From contig CAJZBQ010000011.1 of the NCBI GenBank assembly GCA_914767885.1, positions 434,001 to 498,000 of the forward strand: a DNA stretch of 64,000 nucleotides, written 5' to 3'. The notes under the pieces are model-generated. The model ran no database searches, was not told the origin of the DNA, and was given only the letters and a program-made list of their open reading frames with translations. Below, piece after piece: positions 22,777 through 34,315 of this stretch. How positions within the stretch are numbered: position 1 is the stretch's first letter; every line of letters begins with the position of its first letter. Source of the stretch: Blepharisma stoltei. Lineage: Eukaryota > Ciliophora > Heterotrichea > Heterotrichida > Blepharismidae. A program made the translations under genes and the position numbers.

Positions 22777-25539
22777 ATGAAAAGCAAAAAATTATTGGCA
22801 GCTGGGACGTCTTCACGTCAGCAGTATAGATCTTCATCTACAGATCTTACTCCTCTTCCTGGGATAGAAAAATGTGGTCATTCTACACCAGCTTGCTTAA
22901 GAAACTTATCACAAAAAAGGTTAAGCCCAAATAATGGTAAAACCAGCACAAAATCGACAGTCAAATTTAGTTTTTTGGCTCAGGAAGTATTAAATAATTC
23001 ATTATCCCCTGCTCAATAAGCGAACAAAATCATTAGAAAAATCCTTATTTTTGCCCAAAACCCACCCTCTGTGATCTAAAAAAATAATTTTGATATATAA
23101 GTGATAATTAGCATAATGAAATCTCTAGCTAATTCTGTTAATTTTAAACAAATTGCATTTTAAAACATAAATTCCACAAATTAAATAAAAATATTTGCTT
23201 TCCAATATATGCGAATTAGGATTTTTTTTAAATTTCAAAAAAAAATTATTATAAAATTTGTATATAAAAAAAAAATTAATCCTTCTGTGAGCGAACACAA
23301 GTTTTTGTTCGCTCACAGAGAAGAGTTAGAAATTCCAAAAGAGTGCCCTAAAACTCTCAAGCCATCTTCAATATCCAGGGCTTCATGTGGAAAAGTCCTA
23401 GCATATGCCGCAAATACTGATAAGGGGTTAAGGAGGAAGAAAAATGAAGACAGGATTATGATTATTGCAAGCTTTAGTGAGCCTCAAAATAAAATGCATG
23501 AAGCGGCTTGGCCAAACTGTTCATATTTTGGAATCTTTGATGGACATGGAGGAGATGGCTGCTCTAGCTTCTTGCGAGATAAGTTGCATCAGTTTATCAT
23601 AGAAAGCCATTTTTTCCCTTCCTTTCCTCACAAAGCGATAAAAGAAGCTTTGGAGAAAGCAGAAAATGAATTTATGAAAATTTCCAAAGAAACAAACGAT
23701 AAATCAGGATCGTGTGCAGCACATTAGCATAAACATTAAATATAGATTTTGCTTACGTCTCACCCAAGACGATCTGCATAGAAGACTCGTTCAGCTGCTA
23801 GCGAACCTCCTGGATATTTCACCAGAGATAGCTCACCTCCGGCTTTCGGCCTGATTTCTTTAATGCTGCCTCGGAAACATGGAATATGCAGGTTTGGGAC
23901 TTTATGGCTGCTGCGTGAGTGAGAAGATTTCCAGCTAGGGATAAACTTCCTAACTAATATCGTCACCAACTATACCTAGGGGTAAAAAGTCTTTTGCCCA
24001 AATTCCCGGGAAGACATAAAGTCTTTATTGCCAGATGAGGGAAGCAAAACCTAACCAGAGCACAAATCTCCAGCACCCATAGACTGCGTTTCCTGCTCAG
24101 TTTGGCTAAATACCGCAGCAAGGTTCCCAAACTCGAAACAGGTCCAAGCGGACGGTCGGTTTATATGTGTGTGGATTGTGCGCAGTAATTGCTCTAATTG
24201 TTGGTCAAGTTTGCTATATTGCAAATATTGGTGACTCAAGAGCACTAATGAGTGGATTGTCTGGTAAGCATGTTTACTCCCTTACTACAGATCATAAGCC
24301 AGCTGACCCTCAAGAGCAAACCAGGATTTTTCAGGCTGGAGGCTTAGTTTACTCGACAACTTCATGAAACAGGTCCAAAGTTTATCGAGTTTTGCCTGGC
24401 AAACTTTCAGTAAGCCGAACTATTGGAGATGCTGATGCAAAAAATATTGAAATGGGAGGAAATCCTTCTGTTGTGATTTCAACACCTGAAATAAGAAAAT
24501 TTGAGATAAAGCCTGAATATGATTTTATTATGCTTGGAAGTGTTGACAGGTTAGTTATTAAGAATTATCGAGAAGTTTGCTGTGATTATAAAGAACTTGC
24601 TCAATCTGTAATACTCCCTTCGCCTGCTCACCAGCTCATATGACCTCACAAAGGTTGTTCCTGCCGGATGAGGGCCTGCACTCGCACCCCTGTAGTCGCA
24701 TTATCGTAATGTATGTAAACAGAGCTGTCCACCATCAAAAGGGTTGATTTTCTGGCTAACTCTTCGCTAACATGGAAATCCGTAACCCAGGGCGTAACTC
24801 CTAGCTTCACGCAGGAAATAATCCCGATTGGCCAGGATGAATCACCAAATGTTCTGTTTTGCTGAAGACCATTTCCAACTTCTGGACGCATTTCCCTCTG
24901 AGATAAAAACTTGGCATTGGACTAAGGTATGGGATCGACCATCCGGCATTGTGCTTTACCAAACCAAGAAAAATCTATCGGATACACATTCCCGAGCGCC
25001 ATCATTCCTTCTCAAGGTCCCTGTGCATCCTATGGGATGCTAGTTGCAGGAGTTAAGAGAGTGGGGCTGCCCATCATGCTATTTTAATTTGTGTGCTTGG
25101 AAGTGACGGCATTTTTGACACAATGACAAATAGAGATGTCGTTGACAAAGCATGGGAAAGTATCGATGGCTTAAATGGTGAATTAACACAAACGAAATGT
25201 GCAAAAGCTGTTGAGGGAGTTATTCTTGAGAGCTTTAAAAGGCAAACCAGAGATAATGTCTCTGCTGTTATCATAGCCCTTACTCATCCCTTTAATATTG
25301 GAACAAAAAAATCCTGTTCCAGTTTAATTGAGATTAATTTTTTAATATTAAAAAAAAATTATAGTATTTTGAGTTTTAATATATTTTTATTAAAAATTAT
25401 CTATAAAAATTAACTCACCCCATTAAATCAATCAAAATTAAATAGTATATTTTCTTTCTTAAATTAATCAATAGATCGCAATTTTACCAATATTTTGTTC
25501 GATTTAAAGGGGAGAAATAGAACCTTAATTCAAAACTAA
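22777..25539 (+). CDS. PP2C-type Ser/Thr phosphatase, paralog B
   Basis: A tandem duplicate of the upstream PP2C, with the same motifs (NTDKGLRRKKNEDR, YFGIFDGHGGDGC, GDSRALMSGLSG, LSVSRTIGDADAK, LGSDGIFDTMT). Four insertions interrupt it: a family A MITE, two retroelement fragments with 12-13 bp duplications, and a family B MITE just before the stop. Their removal gives 390 residues, the same as paralog A, ending ALRTLIQN. A TGA is Trp in YSTTSWNRSK. At the second insertion the two duplication copies encode Ser or Leu, and paralog A has Ser. Confidence 0.87.
23002..23325 (-). mobile_element. IES: MITE family A in PP2C-B
   Basis: TTA repeats are at 23002-23004 and 23326-23328. The copy is reversed, with the hairpin end at the right. 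Removal gives LNNSLEIPKECPKTLKPSS. Confidence 0.87.
23720..24185. mobile_element. Retroelement fragment in PP2C-B (diverged duplication)
   Basis: GGATCGTGTGCAG (23707-23719) against GGATTGTGCGCAG (24173-24185), 11 of 13 matches and no TA. Removal joins KSGSCA to VIALIVGQ. Confidence 0.78.
24543..25105. mobile_element. Retroelement fragment in PP2C-B, perfect duplication
   Basis: TGCTTGGAAGTG is present at 24531-24542 and 25094-25105. Read from the right, the element starts AAATTAAAATAGCATGATGG. It contains text related to the retroelement at 10083-11707. Removal restores FIMLGSDGIFD. Confidence 0.85.
25281..25517 (+). mobile_element. IES: MITE family B near the stop of PP2C-B
   Basis: TA repeats are at 25281-25282 and 25518-25519. 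The left end is CTCATCCCTTTAATATTGG plus its inverse; the right end is TTGTTCGATTTAAAGGGGAG. Removal ends the protein as IIALRTLIQN. Confidence 0.8.
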
Positions 25540-27087
25540 AATGTACATAAATGTTATTTTGAATTTATTTTCTTGATATTTATTAGAATTTAGAGCCTAT
25601 TAACTATTGGTTTCTTTATTACCATTTCTTTTAATATATAAAATATTAAATATACACATAGTCTTCTATACTTCTTGTTGCTCTATATATTTAAGCTAGC
25701 GAAATCTATTCTTTCCAACAATAATTTTTAATTTTCTGTGCTGTAAATATTTTATATATTTTATATAACATGAATAAAATTTCGCAAAATAATCCATTCT
25801 AATTAAAATTCTTATATCGAAATTAGCTCAAAATGCTGGAGATTTAAATGTTGTTGCAGCAAAAATTAATCAAGGTAAAATAATTTTTTAGTCATTAGAA
25901 TAAATAAGGCACTCTACCTAAAATAAAAATGTAAAAATATTTTATGATTAAGAATAGACGTTTATATTATTCGCTTTTTCAAGATATATTACTAATAAAA
26001 CTAAGAAATATGGCAGTTTCTCAACACTAGCAATATTTGGTGATAATTGAGACAGTTTGATTCGATTACACAGGATAATTTTAGAGTTGATTCTTCAATA
26101 TAAAGAAGACTTATCTGTATGATTTATTATCTTTCTTTGAATCCTAAACAAATTCACAATTGGTCATTAAAGGGCACATCTTAAAGCCGACTCTGTGAGA
26201 GTAATAAATAATTCTTTGAGAGTCTCAGATCAGAGATATTTCTTCCTGGTGATGCAACACTCCAATTGGCTGTCCAGAAAAGATCCTTGCTAGGCTAGAG
26301 ACATTTGCCTATAATGATTGGTACTCACAAAGTCCGTTAGAGCTAACAATGCCTCTTTTTTTTCAAGCTTAGAAAGCATGACTTCAAGTTTGACTTACTC
26401 CCCTCCTGAGTGAGTAAAACCATTGGAAAAATCCCCAAAAACCCACACTCTCCGTGAGTGAACAAAAAATTTTTTTAATAGAAAAATTTTTTATGAAAAA
26501 CAATTGATATATAAGTGATAATTATTATAATGAAATCTCGAGCTAATTCTGCTTAATTTTAAACAAATTGTGCTTTAAAACATAAATTTTATAAATTAAA
26601 TTAATATTTGCTTCCCAATTTTTGCAAATTAGAATTTTTTTAAAATTTCGAAAAAATTTTTTCTATAAAATTTATATATAAATTTTTTTAAACAAAATAT
26701 TAACCCCCTTCGTGAGTGAACAAAATTTTTTTATTCACTCACGGAGGGGGGAGTTAGAGTAATCATATCCTCAAACAATTTGAAGGTTGCTAGATCTAAC
26801 CTTCCTTTGCTTTTATTAATAAGAATCTTAAAATGAAAAATAATAGTTTTTTTTTAAGATTCTTATACTATATATTATCTCATCTTTAAATCGATTATCA
26901 TCTTTTGTTAAAAATAGACGATTTAAAGCATATTTTTTCTAAGTTTAATCTGTTGTTGATTGCTTTAATTTACATAATAAATTGATTTAGCCACTCCTTT
27001 ATGCTAGCTCGCCAACACATTATCCAATTTCTGTTATTAATTCTTTGCACAGAAAAAAGGATGTTGCACTGGTTTATTTATAAAAAA
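25540..27087. other. Long gene-poor stretch with possible coding pieces and a MITE
   Basis: With TGA as Trp, two plus-strand open stretches look weakly protein-like. One is about 25,955-26,168, with KYGSFSTLAIFGDNWDSL. The other is about 26,213-26,371, with SSWWCNTPIGCPEKILARLE. Neither has a clear start or a recognised family. A family A MITE follows at 26395-26753. The rest is AT-rich. Confidence 0.35.
26395..26753 (-). mobile_element. MITE family A, full copy
   Basis: TTA repeats are at 26395-26397 and 26754-26756. Doubled end first, hairpin end last. No host gene could be confirmed. Confidence 0.88.
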
Positions 27088-27354
27088 ATGGGTTCTTGTA
27101 TCAATATTCAAAAAAAACCATCAGTAGCTATGAACTCGAAAATGTCAATCTCTTTATATGGGACAGTTTTGCCAGCATCAGTAGCCTATAGCCCAGATAA
27201 GATTAATCTTCAAAGTTCTTCTGATATAAAAGAACTTCGCCGGGAGCTTTGGACAAATAAAGCTAAAGCAGCACCACAATTATATATGTCAAAAAGTAGC
27301 TTATATATGAGAAGAGCCAAGAGCAAGAATCCTATGAAACCTTTATCATTATAA
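27088..27354 (+). CDS. Small N-acylated protein, unknown
   Basis: 88 residues starting MGSCINIQKKPS, a motif for N-myristoylation and palmitoylation. The rest is basic and Ser-rich, with a repeated SLYM (KSSLYMRRAKSKN). The frame is open upstream to 27001, but MGSC is the more convincing start. No family was recognised. Confidence 0.55.
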   Translation: MGSCINIQKKPSVAMNSKMSISLYGTVLPASVAYSPDKINLQSSSDIKELRRELWTNKAKAAPQLYMSKSSLYMRRAKSKNPMKPLSL

Positions 27355-27935
27355 TATACTATCCAAATTATATAAACATTTAAGGAAGTTTTTGATTATG
27401 CCTAATTATTCAATGACTTGATTTTAAATAATAAGTTTCGAGTAAGTTTGAATATTTAAAATTAATTTGTGTTATTATTTATCAAATAAATCTAACTTAA
27501 ATATAAAAAATAATTTAAATTTTAATTTCAATGTGATTTTTTTATATTCTGATAAAAAGTCTTATTGTGATAAATAAATTAAAAAATTGAAAATGATTAA
27601 AAATAACTCTGAATCAAGAAAAAATAGAATAGCTAGCAGCTTTATAAAGCTAAATTTGTCTTAAAACCAGGTTTTGGGTTTATTTTATAATATATTGAAA
27701 TATATCGCACGAATATGAAATTGAATTCCTAGCTAAGGAAACCTATATATTCGTGCATTTTGGCTCATTAGAATCTTAATCCTTGAAAGCTGCTTATAAT
27801 CAGCGAGAGTTTTGATAAATCTTTAAATCTTAAAATACCAATAATTTTCATTGGTAAATTTTGATTGCAGATTATATCAAAAAATAAGCAATTAATTTTA
27901 TTTACGAAGTTTTATTTCATCATAACTCAATCTAA
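27355..27935. other. Intergenic, AT-rich
   Basis: No gene, repeat family or RNA motif was recognised here. Confidence 0.5.
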
Positions 27936-29293
27936 ATGAGAAAAGAGCTTATTTTAACATACTCCATTATAATAATGAAAGAGTTGTATATGGTAATAAG
28001 TAAGCTTATCACTTCAAGCCACATCGATTATCAAGAAGATTTAAAGCATTTTGAATCGCTGCGAATAACAGATAGGAGAGAAAACTCTCAAACTGAGTCT
28101 GGCTTAAAAATTAGTTTACCATTACTAGGATTTGATGGCCCAGAAACTCCAACCTCAGTAAAGAAAATCGACATAGATGCTTTGCTGCAATCGAAAGAGC
28201 TAGTAATTAACTCCCCCTTTGTTAGCGAATATACCATTGGAAAAATTCCTATTTTTGCCCAAAACATATCCTCTGCAAGCGAACAAAATTGTTTTATGAA
28301 AAAAAATTGATATATAAGTGATAATTAGTATAATGAAATCTCGAGCTAATTCTGCTTAATATTGAGCAAATTGCATTTTAAAACATAATTTTAAATTAAA
28401 TTAATTTTTACGGATTGGAATTTTTTTAAATTTTGAAGAAAAAACATTTAATATATAATTTTACCTCCGTGAGCGAACAAAATTTTTTATCACTCACGGA
28501 TAGGGGAGTAAGCAAATAGATCAAAACATAGAAGGCAGAAAAATAGTAATTCGCACAATTCCGAAAAAAAGGGCTGAAGATCAAACTGAGGTTTTTCCGA
28601 AAAAGAGAGCAAAAGAACAACAGCTAAGATTTCCTATAAATGAGATCGAAGATAAGATTTGTGTTAATTGCAACAGATGAAGTAAGAGGAATGTTTATCT
28701 AACTCCCCCCCTCCGTGAGCGAATAAAAATTTGTGTTCGCTAAAGGAGGGGGTTAATTTTTGTTTTTTAGAAAAATTTATATATAAATTTAAAGAAAACA
28801 ATTTTTCGGAATTTAAAAAAATCCCACTTCTAGAAAATTGGAAGGCAAGTATTAATTTAATTTGTAAAATTTATATTTCAAAAGCAATTTGTTTAAAATT
28901 AAACAGAATTAGCTCAAGATTTTATGTTACTAGTTATCACTTATGTAACAAAATTTTTTTTCCCATAAAAATTTTTCTATTTAAAAAATTTTTGTTCACT
29001 TACAGAGGGTGGGCTTTTGGCAAAAAATAGGGATTTTTCTAATGGTTTTGCTCGCTCAAGGGGGTGGGGTAAGTGAAAATAGTAAAGATACTGCTAAAAA
29101 GGGATGTGAAAATATAAACCCATCGCAAAATTCCCAAAATCAAAATGGCTCGGCTGGATTTTCACATAACTACTCTGAAGCCAAAAGCACAAAAATCGCA
29201 AGAATATGCCCATATTGTTTCAAGGACATGAATTCTTTTCAGCATACTGCTCCAAAAAGTGTTTTTGATTTTTCATATTATAAACCCTTATAA
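27936..29293 (+). CDS. Hypothetical protein with two CxxC pairs, interrupted by two MITEs
   Basis: Removing 28208-28508 and 28700-29069 gives one 228-residue frame from ATG 27936 to TAA 29293. The middle repeats KKRAEDQ...KKRAKEQ. One cysteine pair (ICVNCNRW, with TGA as Trp) precedes the second MITE, and another (ICPYCFKDM) lies in the C-terminal exon. Together they could form a zinc site that exists only after excision. The true start may be a later Met (27963 or 27990). No family was recognised. Confidence 0.65.
28208..28508 (-). mobile_element. IES: MITE family A, TAA repeats
   Basis: TAA is at 28208-28210 and 28509-28511. Reversed copy. Removal joins SKELVI to KQIDQNIEG. Confidence 0.82.
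28700..29069 (+). mobile_element. IES: MITE family A, TAA repeats
   Basis: TAA is at 28700-28702 and 29070-29072. Hairpin end first. Removal joins SKRNVYL to SENSKDTAK. Confidence 0.82.
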
Positions 29294-29349
29294 AAAATCT
29301 ATTGCTATTAAGCTTAAAATTTATGTGAAATAATGAAATAATTATAAGT

Positions 29350-29660
29350 TAACTCCCACTCTCCCTCCTTAAGGGTGCAAAAATTCTTTACTCTCAATAA
29401 AGGGGAATAATTTTTTTTATAAAATATATTACCTAAAACATTTTTTTTCTAAATTTCAGAATTAAAAATATGATTTAAATTATAAAATTTATGCTTTAGA
29501 ATGTCAATTTATTTGAAATTAACTTTAGATATCAATTATTATATATCAAAATATTTTATATAGAAAAATGTTTATATCAAAATATTGCTTGCTTACGAAG
29601 GGAGCTAATCCCCAAAAAACTAGGATTTTTGCTCACTCATGTCGAGAGAGGTTGTGTAAG
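29350..29660 (+). mobile_element. MITE family A, decayed copy, intergenic
   Basis: CTCCCACTCTCCCTCC at the left and weakened body motifs (AAATTTATGCTTTAGAATG, TATCAATTATTATATATC). The right end is near TCACTCATGTCGAGAGAGG. Confidence 0.6.
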
Positions 29661-29684
29661 CAAATTTACTATTAGATTATTGAT

Positions 29685-31156
29685 TTACTTAGTTCTTATC
29701 GCAAGAAAAAGGATAAAAGTCAGCGCAGCTCCAGCATTCCAATATCTATTTGCTATAATATCTTTCGCAACCGTTTTCTCTTCATAATTCTTTTTCTCGC
29801 CACTTTGATATTTCAACGTATACCAAAATTTCTCAGGACGCTTCAAAACATTAAAATAAATTTTAGGAGGAAAATATTCCTCTTTGCACTCCGAAGGCGG
29901 CTGTAAAAAATAGCTGTAAACTAGAGTATAATTTATGTTGCCATCTTCTGTGCTTTTCATTGAAATAACTTTATCCATCCTTTTCAGGAACCCTAACAAA
30001 TTTTCGTATTTTGATAATGAATCTTTGACATTAAAATGATCTCCAATATGATTTAATTCTTCCATTAAATATGCATAAACCACAATATCTGTGCTTCTTG
30101 GAAACTCTCTTCTTCCAGGCTTACTGAAAAAGAAGGGTTTTTCACCTAATTTTTGACTTAATAGCTCATGGGCTTTTTCAGCTTGATAGTAACAGTCTCT
30201 TCTATTCGTAATATTGTGCTGCCTCAGCAGATATTCTCTGATATGCCTTTTTTCACTAATAAAGCTTAGTTTTTCAAAAGGCAGCTTCAACAATCTCCAA
30301 AAGAAATTGCCCCTGGAATAGAAAAAGTTTTTAGAAGTATCCTCTTCCATCCATTTAGCATAAGTTGTAGCAGGATGAAGCTTACTGATGCATTGCTCTT
30401 CAATTAAGTCAGATTCCAACCTCTCTTCTTCGGAAAAATCAAAATTGCAGTCAAAAGCGATTTTCAGGAACGGGAGAATATGGTCATTTGTGAAAAAAGA
30501 CTTGTTGAATCTTAGAATGGGGAGGTCGCCTAAGCCATTCCAATAATAATCTGAGTGCAGTTCTTGGAAGTTTTCGAGTTCATAAAGAGAGTGCCATAGT
30601 TTGGCTATTTGAGTCACTGGATCGTAAGTGTTTCCATAGCTCCCCTTCTTTTAATTGGAAAAAAATTTGGAAAATTTGCATTTTTTAGGTATTTAGCCCT
30701 TTTATATATTGGAACAAAGCTTGTTTTTTAAATAAAAAATATTTTATCGATAAAAAAACGAACTAGTTTTGGCTTAATTTAATAAACAAAATACAAGGAG
30801 AACGCTATTTAAAAGTTTTCACACTGAATCGATTATTTTTTTATTTAATTCTTCAAAAATAAATTCAAAGTATTATGCTCAATTCATATTTTTTTAAATT
30901 CTAAAAGAAATTGTTATAAAAAAATTAAAGATGAAATACTTAATTTTATAAATTAATTTTGACTATTTAAACAGTTTTTACACTGAATTGATTAGCTTTT
31001 AAAATTATTTCTTCATAAATAAAGATTTTTATATTTTAAAAATTTTTTTTTAAAGAGAATTTTTTTTAAAAAACAAAATTAGCCCCCTTTAAATCAGAAT
31101 AGGATTTTTTGCTTCAATTTATAGGGGAAATAAGTATATAGCACGATATCTTCCAT
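29685..31156 (-). CDS. Metaxin/FAXC-like protein with C-terminal membrane anchor
   Basis: After removing a family B MITE the N-terminus reads MEDIVLYTYGNTYDPVTQIA, a thioredoxin-like first strand and helix as in metaxins. This is followed by LPILRFNKSFF. The GST-C-like part contains RSTDIVVYAYLMEEL, where the family has a conserved Asp. The C-terminus ends in one hydrophobic segment (AGAALTFILFLAIRTK), as expected for a tail-anchored outer mitochondrial membrane protein of the import machinery. 325 residues. The assignment rests on layout and a few motifs. Confidence 0.55.
30637..31130 (-). mobile_element. IES: MITE family B in the metaxin-like gene
   Basis: TA repeats are at 30637-30638 and 31131-31132. 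Ends CTCCCCTTCTTTTAATTGG and TATAGGGGAAA. Removal of 494 nt joins IVLYTY to GNTYDPV. Confidence 0.82.
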
Positions 31157-31260
31157 TATAATTGGACTGAAAAACGAATTAAAATTATTATGGTGCAAAA
31201 ACAAGTATTTTAATAAGTATCCAAATGTAATTTTATTAAAAATATGAGTCAGATTTTTAA

Positions 31261-33712
31261 TTAAGAAGTCCCTGTCCCCTCAGTTGCTGTGCTTGTTTCA
31301 TCTGCCGTATCACTACTAGAATCGGTCTCATCACTACTAGTATCGGTTTCATCACTACTAGAATCAGCCGTATCAGCACTGGCATTCTCATCACTACTAG
31401 AATCGGCTTCATCACTACTAGAATCAGTCGTATCAGCACTGGCATTTTCAGTATCTCCACTACTACCCTCATACCCTTGTACCTTCTCATTTAACTCCAC
31501 CACATCAGCTTCTACATCATTAATTTGTTCAGTCAAGCTACTATCCACATCTTCAATCTCATCACTAATACTATCTTCAGCTTTACTGATACTGCTCTTC
31601 ATTTGGTCAGTCCCATAATTAACCTCTCCATACAATTAAAATGGAGGTGTTAGTTCGCTTTGGGAAATTTAGGTTATTCTGAGATTTGCATATAAGAGAC
31701 GCTATCCACTTTACTGGGTAGCGGAAGAAGAGTGCTTTTCAAGCTGAGGACGAATGAAGTTCTAACAATCATGCAACTGCCAATCCGTTGCTCAGAGCGA
31801 CTCCTATATCATGTAAAAAGCTTCTGAAAACAGAAGATCAAGTTATCTAACCTCTCCGCTAATTGACTCAGAAATTTTATCTCCTGACTCTTCTGCAAGC
31901 TCTTGTTCATACTCTCGGGAATCTTCAACTTCTTTATCATAAAGTGAATCAACGGAGTCTCCAAGACCTTCGTTGTTACTTTCAACATAAATATCTGTAC
32001 TGTCAGCCCTGCCATCTGAAGAGGTATCCAAAATGCTGTCTTTTTGAAGCTCTAAATCATCAATTTGGCTCTGGACTTGTGACTGATAGTCTCTAAGGAC
32101 GCTTATTTCAGCTCTTATAGCTTGGGATTCCTTTGCATCTGACGAGCTTTCTTTTGCTTTTCTTGGCGATTTATCATCTTCGCTTGGACATTTATTTTTA
32201 TAGTCAGATTCAGAATGATAAAAAAACGTAGATTTACAGTCACCATAATCCTGGGCTGAAGAACTTTCTAAGCAGTATTGTCCATATTCACACCAGCCAC
32301 AAGCAGAGTTTTCTATACATGTTTTACAGTTGTCGTAATCCATACAGTCTTTAGTTATGCATTGATTATAGTCCCAAGAATAGCACTCGTTTTCATAAGG
32401 GCCGTCTTCATCTCCAGCTACACATTACATTATGTAGACGGGCTTGCGCCCTTAATTTTAACGCAATCACCGAAGATCCCTTGTGGGATTCAACCGCTTT
32501 GCGACCTTCCTTCCGTCAGGTCTCCTCCTTGTCTCTTGTAAAAGACTTCAATCTTGTGTGGGCAGCCTACGGGTTTGTGCGGCCTCCTGAGGCTGAGGGA
32601 GTATGAAGTTGGCATTCCGAAATTCCAAAAAATGGAATTTCTGGTAGTCTATCGGCAAAAGGGTAAAGTCCAGATCTGGGACGTAACGCCTAGTTTCACG
32701 CTAGGCAGTTGCCCGATTGGTCTATTAATTACCTTTAGACCTTGCTGGGCTTGCCCTTTTCAAATCTGAACCCTCCTTTCCTTCGAGGTAAAACCCAGTC
32801 TCGAAGTTGGACTTGGGCTAGGCTCTGCCTCCCGCAGAATTGGCTACCTAGCATTGCTGTCCATTTCAAGGCTAGAAAAACCTTCCCGGATATAATTAAG
32901 ATATGAGTCGGAGGCTGTATGGTCGTGAGGCCATATCTAGACGAAGACGCAATATTTTAATTATCCATCTCTACACATTTCAGCTCAGATTGACACCATA
33001 CACAGTTAGAATTAGAGGTACAGCTTGAACATGCTGCGAATTCAGTACAAATGGCAAGATAAACGGTTAGCTCAGCTTCTAAATTGTCAAGTTCGTAATT
33101 TACTTGATCTAAATCATTATGCAGGTCTGTGATTTGTGCGTCAATCATTGTAGAAGATGATGTGGCAGAAAAATCGATAGCTGTGTTAGTTTGATAAGTG
33201 ATATCACTCATAGAGTTATCAAGATCTCCTGAAAGGTCAGAAATGCTTTGATCTACAGTTTCAACCCCATCTGCTAGGACTTCTAGAGAAGATTCTGTGT
33301 TTTCTGTTTCACTATCAGCTGTCTCATCTACTTCAGTCTCATCCTCAGTTGATCCACTTTCATTTTCCTCTTCAACTGTCTCATTTTCTTCTTCAATTTC
33401 ATCAGTTTCCGCTTCACCTTGGACATCTCCAGAGTCTTCCTCAGCGCCTTCTTCAGTTCCTTCTTCAGTATTTTCTTCCTCTTCTTTTTCATTTTGGGTA
33501 TCTGTAGTGCTAGTATCAGATGCCTCGCTAGTATCATCATTGTTTACTTCAGTCAAAGTAAGATCATAATTGGAATCAGTCTGTTCTGTTTCTGTTTCCT
33601 CTTCTGAATCCTGTCGCAATTCAAGAAAATATTGAGACTTCGATAAAGAGTAGCTATAAGAAATAGAGACGCTGAGATAAAAGATAAATAAAGCTAAATG
33701 GTATTTATTCAT
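31261..33712 (-). CDS. Secreted acidic protein with PSI-like cysteine modules
   Basis: The signal peptide starts MNKYHLALFIFYLSVSIS. A very Glu/Asp/Ser/Thr-rich region (residues about 30-160) follows. Two cysteine modules come next, CSSCTSNSNCVWC and CKTCIENSACGWC, with the spacing of PSI (plexin-semaphorin-integrin) domains. A short coiled coil and a repetitive acidic tail (SSSDE units) complete it. Two retroelement insertions, 228 and 553 nt, are removed to give 556 residues; the first cysteine module is cut by the larger one. It is probably a surface, matrix or secretory-granule protein. Confidence 0.72.
31270..31450 (-). repeat. Coding tandem repeat (acidic Ser/Asp tail)
   Basis: Repeats of about 30 nt, such as TCATCACTACTAGAATCGG on the plus strand, encode SSSDE-type units at the C-terminus of the PSI protein. 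Confidence 0.8.
31630..31857. mobile_element. Short SINE-like insertion in the PSI gene
   Basis: 10-bp duplication TAACCTCTCC at 31620-31629 and 31848-31857. It starts TACAATTAAAATGGAGG. Removal joins ISGEV to NYGTDQMK. Confidence 0.83.
32427..32979. mobile_element. Retroelement insertion in the PSI gene
   Basis: CTACACATT is at 32418-32426 and 32971-32979. Read from the right, the element begins AATTAAAATATTGCG; the other end is (TAATG)-like. Removal of 553 nt joins SELKCV to AGDEDGPYEN. Confidence 0.75.
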
Positions 33713-34315
33713 TATCCGTTTTGCAACAAAATTGAATCTTAAAAGAAATTTATAAAGTCCTAAGAATTTAGAGATGATTTTAAGTTTGGATAGAAATAAT
33801 GATGATTGATAGAGAATAGTATATAAAAAATTATAAAGGATGCAAGAATTCCTAATGATTAGCACTAATATATGTATTATTTAGAAATAGGATAATAGCA
33901 GCCAGTAGAAATTTTTATATTCGATGCAATAAGGAATAAATTTTATTGGTGTGGAAGAATTTATTGCGGAGTTTGGGTTAGGCTAATTATTTCTTAAAAC
34001 ATTAAAAGGGTAATATCATGGTTCATAATAAGGCTAATTGTTAAGAAGAAAAAGAAAAGTCAAGCTTGATACGCTAGCTTGGTATGGAAGATAAATATTT
34101 TTAAAACCTGATCAATTTTAGGATATGGAATTAAATTAAAGTAAGCATAATTTTATCTTTAAGTCTTTTTAATCATTAAGAAGAATGCGAGACTATAAAT
34201 TAATTATGAAAAAATGGTTATTAACTCAAATAATTTGTATTTGGTCAGATTATCTGTTCAATCAATGTAGCATAACAACTTAATTATTATCATTATTAAT
34301 TTTATTATCATTAAG
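33713..34315. other. Intergenic, divergent promoters
   Basis: AT-rich spacer between a minus-strand and a plus-strand gene. No gene or repeat was recognised. Confidence 0.5.

Noticed and set aside
19200-25300. PP2C paralogs as pseudogenes
   Set aside because: All inner stops disappear on removal of bounded elements and both give 390 codons; simple decay would leave scattered frameshifts.
33297-33569. Ser/Val-rich plus-strand open frame
   Set aside because: It is the antisense of the acidic Glu/Asp-rich region of the PSI protein; low-complexity coding gives long open shadows.
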